DNA of 64,000 nucleotides from Piscicola geometra (lineage: Eukaryota; Annelida; Clitellata; Hirudinida; Piscicolidae), in assembly GCA_943735955.1 (NCBI GenBank), contig OX030964.1:5498556-5562555 (forward strand), written 5' to 3'. Position numbers and translations under genes: made by a program. The notes beneath the pieces are model-generated. The model was not told the origin of the DNA. It worked only from the letters and a program-made list of their open reading frames with translations, and did not search any database. Positions 1-17,553 of this stretch are shown piece after piece; the stretch's first letter is position 1, and each line of letters starts with the position of its first letter.

Positions 1-2590
1 GAAACGAATCTATAAAAACCCGTTTTTTATATAAAAAGTCCGTTTTAGTTATACTAAAATATTAACAAAGAGACTTTTTCTCCGAGAGACTTTTTCTCCA
101 GGAGGTTTTTTCTCCGGGAGGCTTTTTGTAGAAGGTATTTTATCCGAAGGCTTTTTCTCCGAGAGGCTTTTTATCCTACATTCTTTTTTATGCCATTTGT
201 GACGATTATGCTCGTATCAAACAATAAATATATGAAAATTTATAGAAAAAAGTGGAGGGATTCTGCGGTCAGAATCGCCGCCCATGCTTCCTACAGTCAT
301 CAGTTGAGACATCACATGCATGGAGTAATTTCTTTCATTACTGAAATGTATAAAAAACAATGGTTTATTTTTGTTTGAAAGTCCTACTGCACAACACCCT
401 GAAGTACACTTTTCCATATTCACAAACACACAATCCCAGGCATAGGCTAACAAATACTTTATTTCTACGTTCATTGTACACTCACGTAGACAAACCACCT
501 GAGACACTCACTGTCACAAACCCACAAACAAATCTCGGACCTCGTAAACCACTCCAACACCTCAAACTAAAAGGGCTCTGTAAGTTCTAGGGTATTGGAA
601 AGGTTATATGTAGCCGTGCTTCTTGTCTCATATTCATTTGAGCTTTTTTCATAACGGGATTCTTGCTCGAAAGTATTAAACGAGTTTGCTACGCATTTAT
701 TGAAATATTTTTAATTGAGTACCAATTAAAGCTAATTATCTAATTAGTCAGTTTTTCTTTTAAAAAATTATTTTAAAATGAAGGCAGTGAACGAATGCTT
801 TCTTGAAAATGTATTGCTCCGTCGATACCTGTCTACGAGACACTGAGTTGGTTGAGGTTATTAATTAGTTGTTAAACTTGTTGTTATCACCCTTTTTAAT
901 TGTTTTTTAAAGTTTTTTGTGTGTGCTAAATTAGTATGATATTCCAGAATCACCCACTGATGATCTCACTCTACTTTTGATTTTTCTATCACTATTATGA
1001 TTGGATGACTTATTATTAAAAAGTGATCAATTATAATTATGAACTTCTTCAATTCATATGCTTCAACTGTTTTTTAATAAATGAATCTAGGTCTCTCTCT
1101 TTCAAGTTAAATAATTAGCGATATCACTTGACTCGTCTTCCAAAGACGCGAATCGTTGCCAACACTCCGACTCAAACACAACACCGCCACCTTATCTCCC
1201 TGGTGGGGAGCACAGTGAAAGAGAGAAGGCCATTGGGGAAACTTTAAATAAATAGAAGAGGCTCAATGAAATTTATTGATGCGGATGCAATGGCGTTTGT
1301 CGCTGATAACTATTTTTAAAATAGGATATTAATAATAATAATTATTAGAAAAGGATTTGAATAATAAATATTATTTCCATTAGTTATAATTATTGGAAAA
1401 AAATTGTAATAATAAATATAGGACAAAAGAATGTTTTCAAATATTTGTTTTAAAAACGTGAAAAACTTATTAGTTTACAAAAATTAAACAAAAATAATAC
1501 TTGTTTTAAAATAGTTCAATGATTATTAATTTATAACAGTTAAATAAGAATAATATTTTTATTTGCACAATAATTAGTATTTTACTGTTTAAGAGATTTT
1601 TACCGTTTGATGGATCCAAATTGAACGCTTGTCCTTCATGGGATGGTATATTCTTTTACGTAAACGATGGTTTTAATTGCGAAAATAATTTTTCTCTTTA
1701 ATTTTAGAAACTAAGTTGATTGTTTTATTAAATAATTGTATTTAATCTAAAATAAAGTTTTATTTATACTTATGTTATATATTTTTTACAATTAAAAAGT
1801 AGACTTTTTGAACGTGGTTAGACCAATAAAAAGCTTTCTAAAAGTTCTTTATGATTTAATTTTTTTAGAAGACGGACCCAAACAACTCGCATATCTCCGA
1901 GCTTTCCCTCTTTCCGATATCTAATTTTAATCTAACTAAATTTACAATTTCCAACAAGAAATTTTTTTCAATTATTTCATATAATATATTAATAATATTT
2001 ATTAATGAAAACAATTTTTTTAAATATTTTATTAAAAAATTAATTTAAACATGTAAGTGACCTTCTTTTAACTGTTTTGATGGGATAATCTCAGAGATTT
2101 ACAAAGTTTTTCGGTCCGTATTATATTATTCACCCGTGATCATTATATCCATGGGCGGCGATTCTGGGGGGGGGAGGGTTTTGGGATCCGGATCTTTCCA
2201 CTTATTGGCAGTGAAGAGATCCGCCTTAATGTGGACCCCCCTTTTTTTCCAATATAAACAAATTAAAAATCTTGATTTTATACGAGCCTAATCGTCAAAC
2301 ATTAAATATTGGTATCAAAAAAGAAGTTTAAAAATATGTTTTAATGTCCGAACCCAGGACCCCCCCAGGATCTTCCATGCTGGGTAGGACCCCCCCCCCC
2401 CCCCCCCAATATTTGCAGCAGATCGCTGCCCTTGATTATTTCCATATTTATAAAAAAAAGTTTTTCTTATGGATTAAAGAGTGGAAAATTAATTTTGCGC
2501 CTCAAACCATCAATTGCTATTTTTAGAATAGCCTGGATGCTTTAGCAAAAAAATTAATTGTAAACATGTAGGAGGAGTTTGGATTAGAGG

Positions 2591-2628
<38 letters not shown>

Positions 2629-4322
2629 GTGACACATTCATAAAATCTATGATTAAATATTAAAAAACTAGAAGGAAAATACGATAGTTTAGCTTATAAT
2701 TTAAAGGGTTTTTTAATAAAATTGTTTTAAAAAATTGTTTTTCATAAATTTTCATATTTTGAAGCCCTAAAATAAGGACGAAGAAACGTTTTTTCTCACA
2801 TTCAAAAGTTATTGTGGCCTACTTGATGAAATTTAATGGGCCAGTTAAGGGCCAGAAAAACAAAACTCGAGTGGAGATAAAAACTATTTGTTATTTTTTA
2901 TGGTAATAAAACATATTTAAAAGGTATATATGACGGATTTTTAAGATAATAGATAATTTAACTAGTTTTAAAATTATAAAATAATATAATTGCAAGAAAA
3001 CTATAAAATGTAAAACTTAAATTTTCAAAAATGTGAAATGATATAAAATCTCAAGTTAAAATTAACAGTATGTTTTTAATTATAAAACCGACAACTTTGA
3101 TGTGAGGCTCATCATCATATTTTCATCCAGGCTTGACACAATTAAACTATTTATTTATGTCTTTCTGCCTACTCTTTTGCTCATATGAGTAAATGCCTTT
3201 TTAAGACATGATTTACCAAGTTTATATCAAAAATAATATTTATTTATTATGAAATATTCGTAGTCATAGTTGTTTTTATAAATTTTATAATGTTAAAATT
3301 ATTCAAGCAGAGTTTCACTTTTCGCCAGTGTATCGCTTTGCGATGTTATTAGTAATGTAGGCCTCCGGTTCTAGTGTCTAAATCTGTAAATTTAATCTCT
3401 CAAAAGTATTTTTAGAAATTTGTTATCTATCTGCATAAAAAATTTTGATTGCTTATTTCATAAAAGTCAGAACTTTTCTTTCAAGTTGATTGCGGCATTT
3501 TTCTAACACAAATAATTCTGTTGAATTACTATTTTTTCTGACAAATGCTTCAAAGACCATGTTGACTTTCAAGGTGTTTTATTCTATTTAAATTTTTTTT
3601 TATAATAAACAAAAGATTTTAATATTTTGTTGCTTAAAATTCCTTGTTTTTGGTTTAATAAAGTTCTAGCGCTTAGCTCACATGCATAAAACTTTACAGT
3701 GTAAACTTTACACTGTAAAGTTTGCACTTACATTAACACATAAATGCACATGTACTCATTAAAAACTATTGAAATGTTAATAAATATATTTATAACAAAA
3801 ATTAAAGTTAAAATTTCCATATATCAACAAAGTAATTCATCAAATAAATTATTATTATATTTAAATTATTATTTATTATTATTTTTATTGATTTTATTGC
3901 TCATTGATCAAGGTGGGGGTGTCTGTTCTATTTATGGCCACTGATTCATAATGGTATTGTTATTTATATTTACCAATATTTCATCATTGTCTTCATCTGT
4001 TTATTATATAAATACTCTATTATTATTATTATTATTATTGTTATTTTAAAAATATGAATATTTAATTTATGATTAACTTTCTTCAATCTGATTCATAGGT
4101 GTGTCTTGACAGTCCATCTCTGCTCACACTCACAAACATTTTCTAACAAAGGTCTCAAGCAGTGAATTAATTGGCAAATCTATTGGCCGGAGAAACTTAA
4201 ATGAAAAGCCTTTGAATATTAATGAAGATAATTTTAATTTCATAACAATAATATCTCTAATAATAATAAAATAAAAATAAATAAATTTTATTCAATTGAT
4301 TAAATGAGAATAAGTATTAATA
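1..4322. other. AT-rich intergenic region, no gene recognised
   Basis: No reading frame here looks coding on either strand. The first 180 bases hold a degenerate array of a roughly 16-base unit around GAGAGGCTTTTTCTCC. A GAT microsatellite lies at about 2592-2627. Poly-C/poly-G runs occur at 2167-2176 and 2392-2408. A 17-base sequence at 270-286 recurs inverted at 2150-2166. A near-perfect palindrome lies at 3689-3723. Promoter elements for the + strand gene that starts at 4323 could be here, but I cannot identify them. Confidence 0.6.
3689..3723. repeat. Perfect inverted repeat, 17-base arms, 1-base spacer
   Basis: The left arm AAACTTTACAGTGTAAA (3689-3705) is the exact reverse complement of the right arm TTTACACTGTAAAGTTT (3707-3723), with a single C between them. 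It could form a cruciform or hairpin. It lies about 600 bases upstream of the klumpfuss-like start codon. I see no gene context that explains it. Confidence 0.9.
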
Positions 4323-6729
4323 ATGATTGACACCCAAATTGGCGTTACTGACCACAACTTCAGTAGTAGCAACATCATCAGCAACAACAACAATAACAAC
4401 AACAACTGTCTTCACAATAACAGCAATGGTTTCAACAACAGCAACAACAGTAGTTATGGAGGCAAGGCTAGGTTCAGAGAAAAGTTTCAGAGAGGCAATT
4501 TCAGCAAGTGGTTGCACGGCCTACGATTGGTCAGGGGTGGTTGTAGTTGCAACAACAACAACAACAACAACATTTCTGGGGATTTTACAATAAACAACAT
4601 CATCACTGAAACCAAAAACAACAATGATAATAATAATGATGTTGAGGATGCTAAGATTTGCTCATACTGCTCCAATTTCTCACCCTCCTCTTTCCCCAGC
4701 CCTAAGAAATCGCCCAAAGAATACTGGATCTTCAGCTATAATTCTCTATTATCACCCACCAGCAAAGAACTAGATAGAATTTCATTATCACCCACCACCA
4801 AAGAATCTAATAACATATCATATAACGAAGAATTATTGAGTCCTGTAGCACCTTACAAAGAACAAACAGGAACAGAAATTAAAAAGGGGGAAAGTATTTC
4901 TGGGGTGAGTGATAAAGGGGGTTGTCTCAAACACAAGAGGTTTCTACAAAGAAGGTACCAGCAGCAAGTTGAAATGAGGCATGGAGGGGAAGCTGGTACT
5001 GCTATCCAACAACACAAACAACAACCTCAACAACAACAACACAAAAAACAACACCATCAACAACAACAACAACAACCACTAATTAACCCTCTGTCCCCTC
5101 AACAACCAGATTTTTCTTTCTTCACATTTCCTTCTATCAACTATAAAAGTAACAACAACATTAATAACTGTAACAACAACATTAATAACTGTAACAACAA
5201 CAATAACTGTATCAACAACAGTAACTGTATCAACAACAGTAACAACAACAACAACATTTTCTCTTATAGAGATCCTTGGGCGTCTGAAACTGAATCTGGT
5301 ATGGCGGTTATTTTTCCCAAAATAACGTAAATAAACAAAAGAAGAAATATTTTAAATATAATTAGGAAGTTTATATTTTGTGAATTTTTTTTACAGTTTT
5401 AAATAATAATAATAATAAAGTGCATTGTTTTAGGGGTTATAACCCGATAAAGCTTTCAGACCCCCTAGTTGCAAATTTTAAAATTCGCCTCTATGGGTTA
5501 CTATGGCATCGGTAAAACTTGAACCCAGGACCATTAACCGTTGGTCAAGCCGAGAGTTACACACTCGGCTACCCGTTGAATGATAGATTTTGATTCGCAG
5601 TCACACAATTTTTGTTCAATTTAAACTTACTTTTAATTTATTATCTTAAGTATTCCATTTTGAATGCGCTTCTATAAGACATCTCATAGAGCTGTGTCCT
5701 TAATTTTTAATTTTGTTAGTGTAAAATTTTTTTTACAAATAAAAAAACCGAAAAAGAAACCAGACCAAGTAAGGCTTGTCCAAAATATCTTGTTTATTTT
5801 TACACGTTTAAATTTTAATTTTACAATAATTAAAGATTTTAAATACATTTATTTCGGTTAATCTAAGTTTAATATTATTTTATTAACAATCGAACTGGAT
5901 AAAGATACATTAGATACAATTCTGTTAAAATGATGATAAACATAACAGAATTTTGTTTCATAACCTAATTTTTCATTCCCAAAAAAACGCATGTTTTGGA
6001 GAACACTAAAAGGGCTGAAGAAGAAAGCGTGACATTTTTTTCCAAAAATTTGCATCTATTTTCTAAGCATCAAAGAGAACTTATAAAATAAAGTTCACAT
6101 GATTAAAAAGAGAAAACATTTTTCTTTTCATGCTATAATTTTATTATTTATTCAAATATAAAAAAAGAATTTATTCGTCTTTAAATAAAGGGGGGGTTCT
6201 AGTTTTTGCCATCTTTCGCTTTTAAAAAATACGAAATGTCATTTAAGAAGCTTGCTAATTTTAACTTTAAATATAAATAATAGTAGTTTAATTGAAAAAA
6301 GAAAATAAAGAAAAATGGTAGATTACAATAAATAATAAAATACTTAATAATAATAGGATAAAATTAGTAGTTAACAGTGATATTATATAATTAATTATAA
6401 TAATTGAAAAAATAATAACTAATTAAAATGTTTTCCAGCCTGCCTCAGTAGTCAGACTTCAAGTCCAGGCCTTCTTAGTCCCTTTCTTCTTTCACTCAAC
6501 AACAACAACAATTATAATAATAATAATAACACTAATTTTACTAACATCACTCCTAATAATCATAATAATTATAATAATAATAACTACTTTGTTTATCCAC
6601 GACAACAACAACCACCAACACCAACTTCCACCACAACACGTCCAAACTCTGTTCCTGATTTTCATAGCCCATTGAATTGTAAGAATAATTAGTTCCATCA
6701 TGCTACCATCATCATCATCATCATCATTG

Positions 6730-6763
<34 letters not shown>

Positions 6764-9213
6764 TGCCATCATCTTCATCACCATTGCCATCATCATCATC
6801 ATCATCATCATTGCCATCATCACCACCATCATTATAACCACCATCATCATTATATTAACCAACATCATCATCATCATCATCTTAACCATCATCATTATAT
6901 TAACCAACATCATCATCATCATCATCTTAACCATCATCATTATATTAACCAACATCATCATCATCATCATCTTAACCATCATCATTATATTAACCAACAT
7001 CATCATCATCTTAACCATCATCATCATATTAACCATCATCATCATATTAACCAAAATCATAATCATCATCGCCATCATCATCATCATCACCACCACCATC
7101 ATCATTATCACCATGCAGTCAGGGGCACAGAGGTTGGTAAGGGCAGACGTTCAAGCATAAGGAAGAAGCAACAGCATGTTCCCATCAGTCCCAAGTCATT
7201 TAAACTATTTTTTTTATTATTATTAACTTTATTATTAACTTTATTATTATTATTAACTTTATTATTATTATTAACTTTATTATTATTATTAACTTTATTA
7301 TTACCTTTATTATTATTATTAACTTTATTATTAACTTTATTATTATTATTAACTTTATTATTATTATTAACTTTATTATTAACTTTATTATTATTATTAA
7401 CTTTATTATTAACTTTATTATTATTATTAACTTTATTATTATTATTAACTTTATTATTAACTTTATTAGTAATATTAACTTTATTATTATTATTAACTTT
7501 ATTATTAACTTTATTATTATTATTAACTTTATTATTATTATTAACTTTATTATTAACTTTATTAGTAATATTAACTTTATTATTATTATTAACTTTATTA
7601 TTAACTTTATTAGTAATATTAACTTTATTATTATTATTAACTTTATTATTAACTTTATTATTATTATTAACTTTATTATTATTATTAACTTTATTATTAA
7701 ATTTATTATTATTATTAACTTTATTATTAACTTTATTATTATTATTAACTTTATTATTAACTTTATTATTATTATTAACTTTATTATTATTATTAACTTT
7801 ATTATTAACTTTATTAGTAATATTAACTTTATTATTATTATTAACTTTATTATTAACTTTATTAGTAATATTAACTTTATTATTATTATCAACTTTATTA
7901 TTAACTTGATTATTATTAATAACTTGATTATTATTAATAACTTGATTATTATTAATAACTTGATTATTATTATTAATAACTTGATTATTGTTATTATTAA
8001 CTTTATTATTAACTTTATTATTATTATTAACTTTATTATTAACTTTATTAGTAATATTAACTTTATTATTATTATTAACTTTATTATTAACTTGATTATT
8101 ATTAATAACTTGATTATTATTAATAACTTGATTATTATTATTAATAACTTGATTATTGTTATTATTAACTTTATTATTAACTTTATTATTATTATTAACT
8201 TTATTATTATTATTAACTTTATTATTATTCTTTTTATTATAATCATTTGGATTTTCTGTTTCAACAATATAAATCTCAAATACAACACTACTAACAACAG
8301 CACTTCCAAAAATTAAAATTTCAACAAAAACAACAACTCCCCGCAACAAAAACCCCCACCACCAACAACCTCAACAACAAAACCACCACCAACAACAACA
8401 ACAACCTCACCAACAATGCAGGATTTTCACATTCGAAAACATCCAGGGTTTTTTGTCTCAAGCCAAAAACCATCAAGATAACAATACTATTACTAGCACC
8501 ACCAACAACAACAACAACAACAACAATAATAAGAATCATTATATTCATAACAACACCAGAATTCCTTTTTTTGGTGAAATTGATAAATTTCCATTATCAT
8601 CATCATCATCACTAGCTCCCTCATCTTCATCATCATTATCATTATCACCACTATCATCATCATCATCTCTGTCGCCCACACTGACAACTTATATTCAAAA
8701 TAAGCTGTCTTTATCAACAATTAATAATAATAATAATAATAACATTCATAAAATCAGTGAAATTGAAGATAAAAATACCAATAAAAACAAACAAATTGCG
8801 ACACCAAAAAAACAAAGGAATAAATCGACTGGTACAACAAATCTACAAACACCCATAACATCACCCACAACAACAACAACAACTCCCAGGCTTATCTTCC
8901 CCTCAACAACTACAACAACAAAGTTGAGCAGTCTTGTAGCGTTCGCCTCTAAAAATCATCACTGCCATATTTGTGATAAGGTGGTGATGATGACGATGAT
9001 GGTGAAGATGATGATGATAGTGAAGATGATGATGTTGATTTGTAGATAATCAGTTCTAACTACTACTCCTATTATTATTATTACTACTACAACTACTACT
9101 ACCACCACTACTAATACTACCACAACTTCTACTACTACTACTACTACTACCACCACTACTAATACTACTACTACTACCACTACTACTACCATTACTACTA
9201 CTACTACTACCAT

Positions 9214-9249
<36 letters not shown>

Positions 9250-9252
9250 CAT

Positions 9253-9315
<63 letters not shown>

Positions 9316-10634
9316 AACTACTACAACCACTACTACTACTACCAACACCACAGCTCTTCTCTCGCAGCGACATGCTGACGCGTCACATGAGACTGCACAC
9401 GAACCAACGTCCCTACAAGTGTCACGAGTGTCTGCAGGTGCTGATGATGATAGTAGTGGCGTAGTGATGGTGATAGTAGTGTTGATGATATTGTGAATGT
9501 AGTGTAGATGATGATGACGGTTTTTATAATGATGTGATAGTAGTAATGATGATGATGATGATGATGAGGGTTTTGTAATGACGTGATAGTGGTGATGATG
9601 ATGATGATGATGAGGGTTTTGTAATGACGTGATAGTGGTGATGATGATGATGATGAATAAGGAATGGCGCGTGGGCAGGACTAAGTTTAAATCCCCTTAT
9701 CAGGTGTTTAGTAGGAGTGATCACCTGCAAACTCACCTGAGAACTCATACAGGTGGGAAAAAACTAATTAAGCCCAGTTTCAAGAATTAATTAATTAACA
9801 ATAACTTGCTAAACTTAAATGAAACTAATTTATATATATGAATATATATTATTAAAATTAACTTAATTTTAATCTTTTTTGTTCAAATACAATTTATAAT
9901 TAAATGTTATAATTTATTCTTTCTATTAATCTGTCAATTAACATTTAATAGCCAATTAACTTTTAATCAATCCAGGTGAGAAACCTTACAGGTGCCACGT
10001 ATGTTCCTATGCCGCCCCTAGACGGGATATGGTAACCAGACATTTAAAAGTGCATTCCAAGGGGGGCAGGAAAAGAGTGGGTGGTGGTAGTGGTGGGAGG
10101 GTGGATGAAGGAATGGATGGAGGAGGGAGGGGGAGGGTGGATGAAGGAATGGATGGAGGAGGGAGGGGGAGGGTGGATGAAAGGATGGATGGAGGAGGGA
10201 GGGGGAGGGTGGATGGAGGGATGAATGGAGGAGGGAGGGGGAGGGTGGATGAAGGGATGGATAGAGGAGGAAGAGAGAGGGTGGTTGAAGGGATGGGTGG
10301 AGGAAGGAGGGGGAGGGGGGATGAGGGGATGGATGGAGGAGGAGTAAGAAGAGAAAAAGTTGAGATAGGTGATGATAGTGGTGGTGGTAGGGGGAGGGGG
10401 TGTGAAGTTACGAAGGGTGAAAATGTGGTGAGGAAGGGGCTTTGTAGTGGCGAAGAAGAACTGGCTGATGGTGATGATTATGATGCTGGAAAAGACGATA
10501 ATAAAGTAGGGTGTGAAGGTAGTAAAGATTTTGTTGAAAAAATAAGAGAAGGAGAAAATGGGATGAAGGGAGAGAATAGTGTTAGGGGTGGTGGTGATGA
10601 TGATGATGATTGGGACAGGGGTGAATATAGGTGA
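4323..10634 (+). CDS. klu: klumpfuss-like (EGR/WT1-type) C2H2 zinc-finger transcription factor
   Basis: Six-exon model: 4323-5298, 6439-6678, 8301-8980, 9354-9437, 9704-9752, 9976-10634, joining in phase to 895 residues. An in-frame TAA just upstream supports the ATG at 4323. Residues 1-626 are low complexity (long Asn, Gln, Ser runs), typical of disordered activation or repression regions. Three canonical C2H2 fingers follow with C-x2-C-x12-H-x3-H spacing: Cys627-His647, Cys655-His675 and Cys683-His703. Helices read [18 protein letters not shown] and [10 protein letters not shown]. The SRSD and RRDM signatures are those I know from Drosophila Klumpfuss, a nuclear DNA-binding regulator of neural and other cell fates. 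The tail carries [10 protein letters not shown] repeats. A strong GTGAGG donor overlaps the stop, so a further 3' exon is possible. The zinc-finger exons are secure; the exon 3 acceptor is weak. Confidence 0.75.
5405..5585 (-). mobile_element. tRNA-derived SINE, family A, diverged copy
   Basis: Read on the minus strand this begins AACGGGTAGCCGAGTG, carries a tRNA-like B box (GGTCCTGGGTTCAAGT), and ends near an ATT-rich tail at 5407-5422. It aligns throughout with the better copies at 13328 and 32224 but has many substitutions, so it is the oldest of the three. It sits in intron 1 of the klumpfuss-like gene, antisense to it. Confidence 0.75.
6700..7112. repeat. ATC-trinucleotide compound satellite in klumpfuss-like intron 2
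   Basis: Imperfect ATC/ATT repeats include a higher-order unit of about 54 bases (CATCATCATTATATTAACCA plus an ATC run) repeated about four times between 6830 and 7000. It starts within about 25 bases of the exon 2 donor at 6679. Confidence 0.85.
7205..8226. repeat. AT-rich minisatellite of TTATTATTAAC-type units, klumpfuss-like intron 2
   Basis: About 1 kb of interspersed TTATTATTATTAAC and TTATTAAC units, with GTAATATTAAC and TTGATTATTATTAATAAC variants. All unit lengths are multiples of three, so both strands carry long stop-free frames that read as Asn/Lys/Val or Ile/Leu/Lys repeats. These are not genes: the array lies between two exons of the + strand gene. Confidence 0.9.
9064..9345. 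repeat. ACT/TAC trinucleotide array before klumpfuss-like exon 4
   Basis: Nearly pure ACT repeats fill intron 3 up to the acceptor at 9352-9353. They form its pyrimidine-containing 3' end (CTACTACCAACACCACAG). Confidence 0.9.
9540..9655. repeat. Short tandem repeat of about 43-base units in klumpfuss-like intron 4
   Basis: Three copies of a unit combining a GAT run with GGGTTTTGTAATGACGTGAT and AGTGGT. The array lies between the second and third zinc-finger exons. Confidence 0.8.
10085..10335 (+). repeat. 36-base coding minisatellite in the klumpfuss-like C-terminus
   Basis: Six to seven copies of a 36-base unit encode [15 protein letters not shown] peptides in frame within the last exon. 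Unit variants differ by single bases, for example DERMD, DGGMN and DRGGRE, which indicates expansion followed by point mutation. Confidence 0.8.
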
Positions 10635-10828
10635 GGTGGATGGGAATATAAGAAGTGATAAAATACTTGAAGAGGTTTTGATAATAGTAAGTGGAATAGT
10701 AACAGTAATAACAATAAATTTTCTCTTGGTAATATTAGCAACAATAATAACACATTAACTGACGGAAAGCAGGGTAACAAAGATATTATCAGTTATAGTA
10801 GTATTAGTAGTAGTTGTAGTATTAGTAA

Positions 10829-10866
<38 letters not shown>

Positions 10867-11643
10867 ACAGTGGTGGTAGTAGTAGTAACAACTAATATTT
10901 AGTTGCCAGTATTTACACTAATAGAATAATAATAATATTATAAATGTTAATAAAATTAATTATAATAATATTATGTATAATGCTAAAAGTTGTACTCATG
11001 TATAAGGCATAATGCAGATGTAGTATTAGTATTTGCATCATCATCATCACAATCACTTTGTTGACGCTTTCAACTTGCTATGACACTATTCAGTATTTTT
11101 GTTGACGTCATCTCATCATGACATCATTGTAAGCAGAAGAAATTCAAATTTTCCCGCGCTTTTAAGGTGTTTTTAGCGCGCTTTTCTTTACCATATCATG
11201 TGCCTGGTTGTTTTCCTAAATTTAAAATATTTTTTTAAAATTTGGAATCTTTTTTTTGGAATTATTAGAAGCTTTTTTATTTCATAAAACTTTATATCAA
11301 CTATATATAAAAAGCTAAATCCAGTTTTGAGCCCGGTAATGTTATCTTTACAAGCAAACTTTTTACAGTAATGATTGTAATCGTTGTAATTGTTGCCTAC
11401 GTCATCGTACTTTGTTACAGTCATCAGAAAGTCTTTATTCGATACATTGTTACGTTTTATATATATTTACTCAACTTGCGTCGGTTAGATGGACCTTTGT
11501 TACGGAACAGTTGTTCAGAATAAAGCCTGTAAACTTGATCACATTTATTTGTTGTTTGCTTGTACAAATCAAAGCAATGAAATACTGATTAGAAGATGTG
11601 TGTGTGTGTGTGTGTATGTGTGTGTGTGTGTGTGTGCATAAAA
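10635..11643. other. Intergenic region between converging klumpfuss-like and PRDM genes
   Basis: This holds the 3' flanks of two converging genes. An AGT trinucleotide array lies at about 10795-10895 and a TG dinucleotide run at 11600-11637. The rest is AT-rich. I see no further exon. Confidence 0.6.
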
Positions 11644-15577
<3,934 letters not shown>

Positions 15578-16088
15578 TTTTTTAAAATTAATTAAAAATA
15601 AATATATATTTTATTTCTGAATTTCCTTCATTTTATTCAGTCAGCGAAATATACAGATGGATTGGGCTTCATAACAAAGGTGAATCCAGAAAAACAATTA
15701 ACGGACTGAGTAGGACTATTTAACGGACTATTATTACTAATATTTAAGTTTTTTAAAGATTTACTTTAATATTTTTACTATAATTTAGAATAATTGAACC
15801 GAGCAGCAAATCGCCGAAAGTGGTGCCTTTTACTGTAAAACTCTTATAGAATTTTTTAAAATGACTTCTTTCTATTCCTTCATAATTCCTTGCTCTATAT
15901 TTGCTCATATGTGTTTGTTATTTTAATAGTTTTTAAAAAAAACTTATCAAACTCATTATTTTATTTTTAATAAGCCAATAACTTGCATTATGCAAAATTT
16001 CAAAATCATTTTTAATTTTTAATAATTTAATAACACCAGTTTACTTTTCATTCCAATTATAATTAATTAAATAGCACCGAAAAAGAAA
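15578..16088. other. Divergent intergenic region between PRDM and septin
   Basis: Only 511 bases separate the two start codons, so both promoters must lie here or in unseen upstream 5' exons. The sequence is AT-rich; I see no clear TATA or initiator motif. Confidence 0.5.
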
Positions 16089-17499
16089 ATGTCGCGAAAG
16101 ATCGGTCTCTCGGAATTCACATCTCAGCGTTTGGCAGAGTTGAAGGCAAGAAGGGCAGAGGCGGAAGCAAGTGACAACAACCAAAACCTGTTTCAAGCCA
16201 AATCGTCACTAGCGAATTCAGAGTCACCGCTGTACGAAGAACCACAAAAACCTCCGCTCCCTGCCAAACCTACCTTCCACGAACGACCAATGGTACAGAC
16301 CAGCCAACCCAGCACCGCCATTATCGAACCCTTTAGTCAGACGATCAGTCCGAAAATCTCTTCATCCGCCAACACCTATGTAAGAATGCCCTCTCAATGC
16401 ATTTTCGCTTGACGAAATAATGAATTAAAATTTGATATTATTTAATTTTTTATCATTCACAAGATTTGACAATTATAATCTTTTCAATACAATTTAATTA
16501 AATCATTTTATTTCTTCATTATTATAAAATATTTACAGGGCATGCAGGATGAAAATGAGAGTCTGGGTTTTGCCTGTCTGCCCGAACAGATCCATCGAAA
16601 GGCCATCAAGAAAGGATTCGACTTCACCATCATGCTAGTCGGTCTGTAACACAAGCATTTTTCTCACATTATTTTAAATAATAATTCTTTCAATCTTGCT
16701 AAAATAGTTTTCATTTTTTAATGACATTTTGATGAATCTAAAAATCTTTTCAACTTATTATTTTATTTAAAAATCTTTGTAATTAATGTATTTTTCAAAT
16801 TTTTTTATCTAAAAAATATTGTATTATTCATTTATTTCTTCACTCATCTCTTCTTTTCTAGGTCAGTCAGGTCTCGGCAAGTCGACCATGGTGACCAGTA
16901 TGTTCTTCAACAAAGACCTCTACATTGACCGCGACCCTGATGAAGGTCAAAGCACTATAATCATCACCATCATCAATATCACAACTCCTATCATCATTTC
17001 CATTACAATTTCTATCATCACTATCATCTCTCCAATCATCACTATCATCACCCCACCACTTTCTCCCACTACCCATTTACCCTCTTCTCCATTAACACAC
17101 CCACCCCTTAACCACCACACACTTCCCATCTCACAAACACCCCCCACGAAAGCATCTACCCCACCATCACCACCCACCCTCACCCACACGCGGCAGACAC
17201 TCGCACAGTGCGTATAGAGAAGCGGCATTTGGAGATCGAGGAACACAACGTCAAACTACGCCTCACCATCATCGACACCCCCGGATTCAACGACGACATT
17301 GACTGCTCCAAGTGGTTGGTGCTGATGATGATGATGGTGGGGATGGAATGGCGAGAATGGGCATAGGGATGTTGGTGATGATGTAGATGATGGCGTTGAG
17401 GAAGAGGAAGAATGGTGATGGTGATGATCAGAACGAGGATGATGGGAAGAAATGTCATGGGGGGTGGGAATGGTGATGGATGATGACGATGATGATGGC

Positions 17500-17553
<54 letters not shown>

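Noticed and set aside
7108..8349. A 413-codon minus-strand frame of Asn/Lys/Val repeats and its 369-codon Ile/Leu partner
   Set aside because: They follow from a TTATTATTAAC-type satellite whose units are multiples of three and lack stops. The region is an intron of the klumpfuss-like gene on the other strand.
11598..11640. TG-repeat tracts as candidate CRISPR or origin repeats
   Set aside because: Simple dinucleotide microsatellites. The window is eukaryotic and no spacer-repeat architecture exists anywhere in it.
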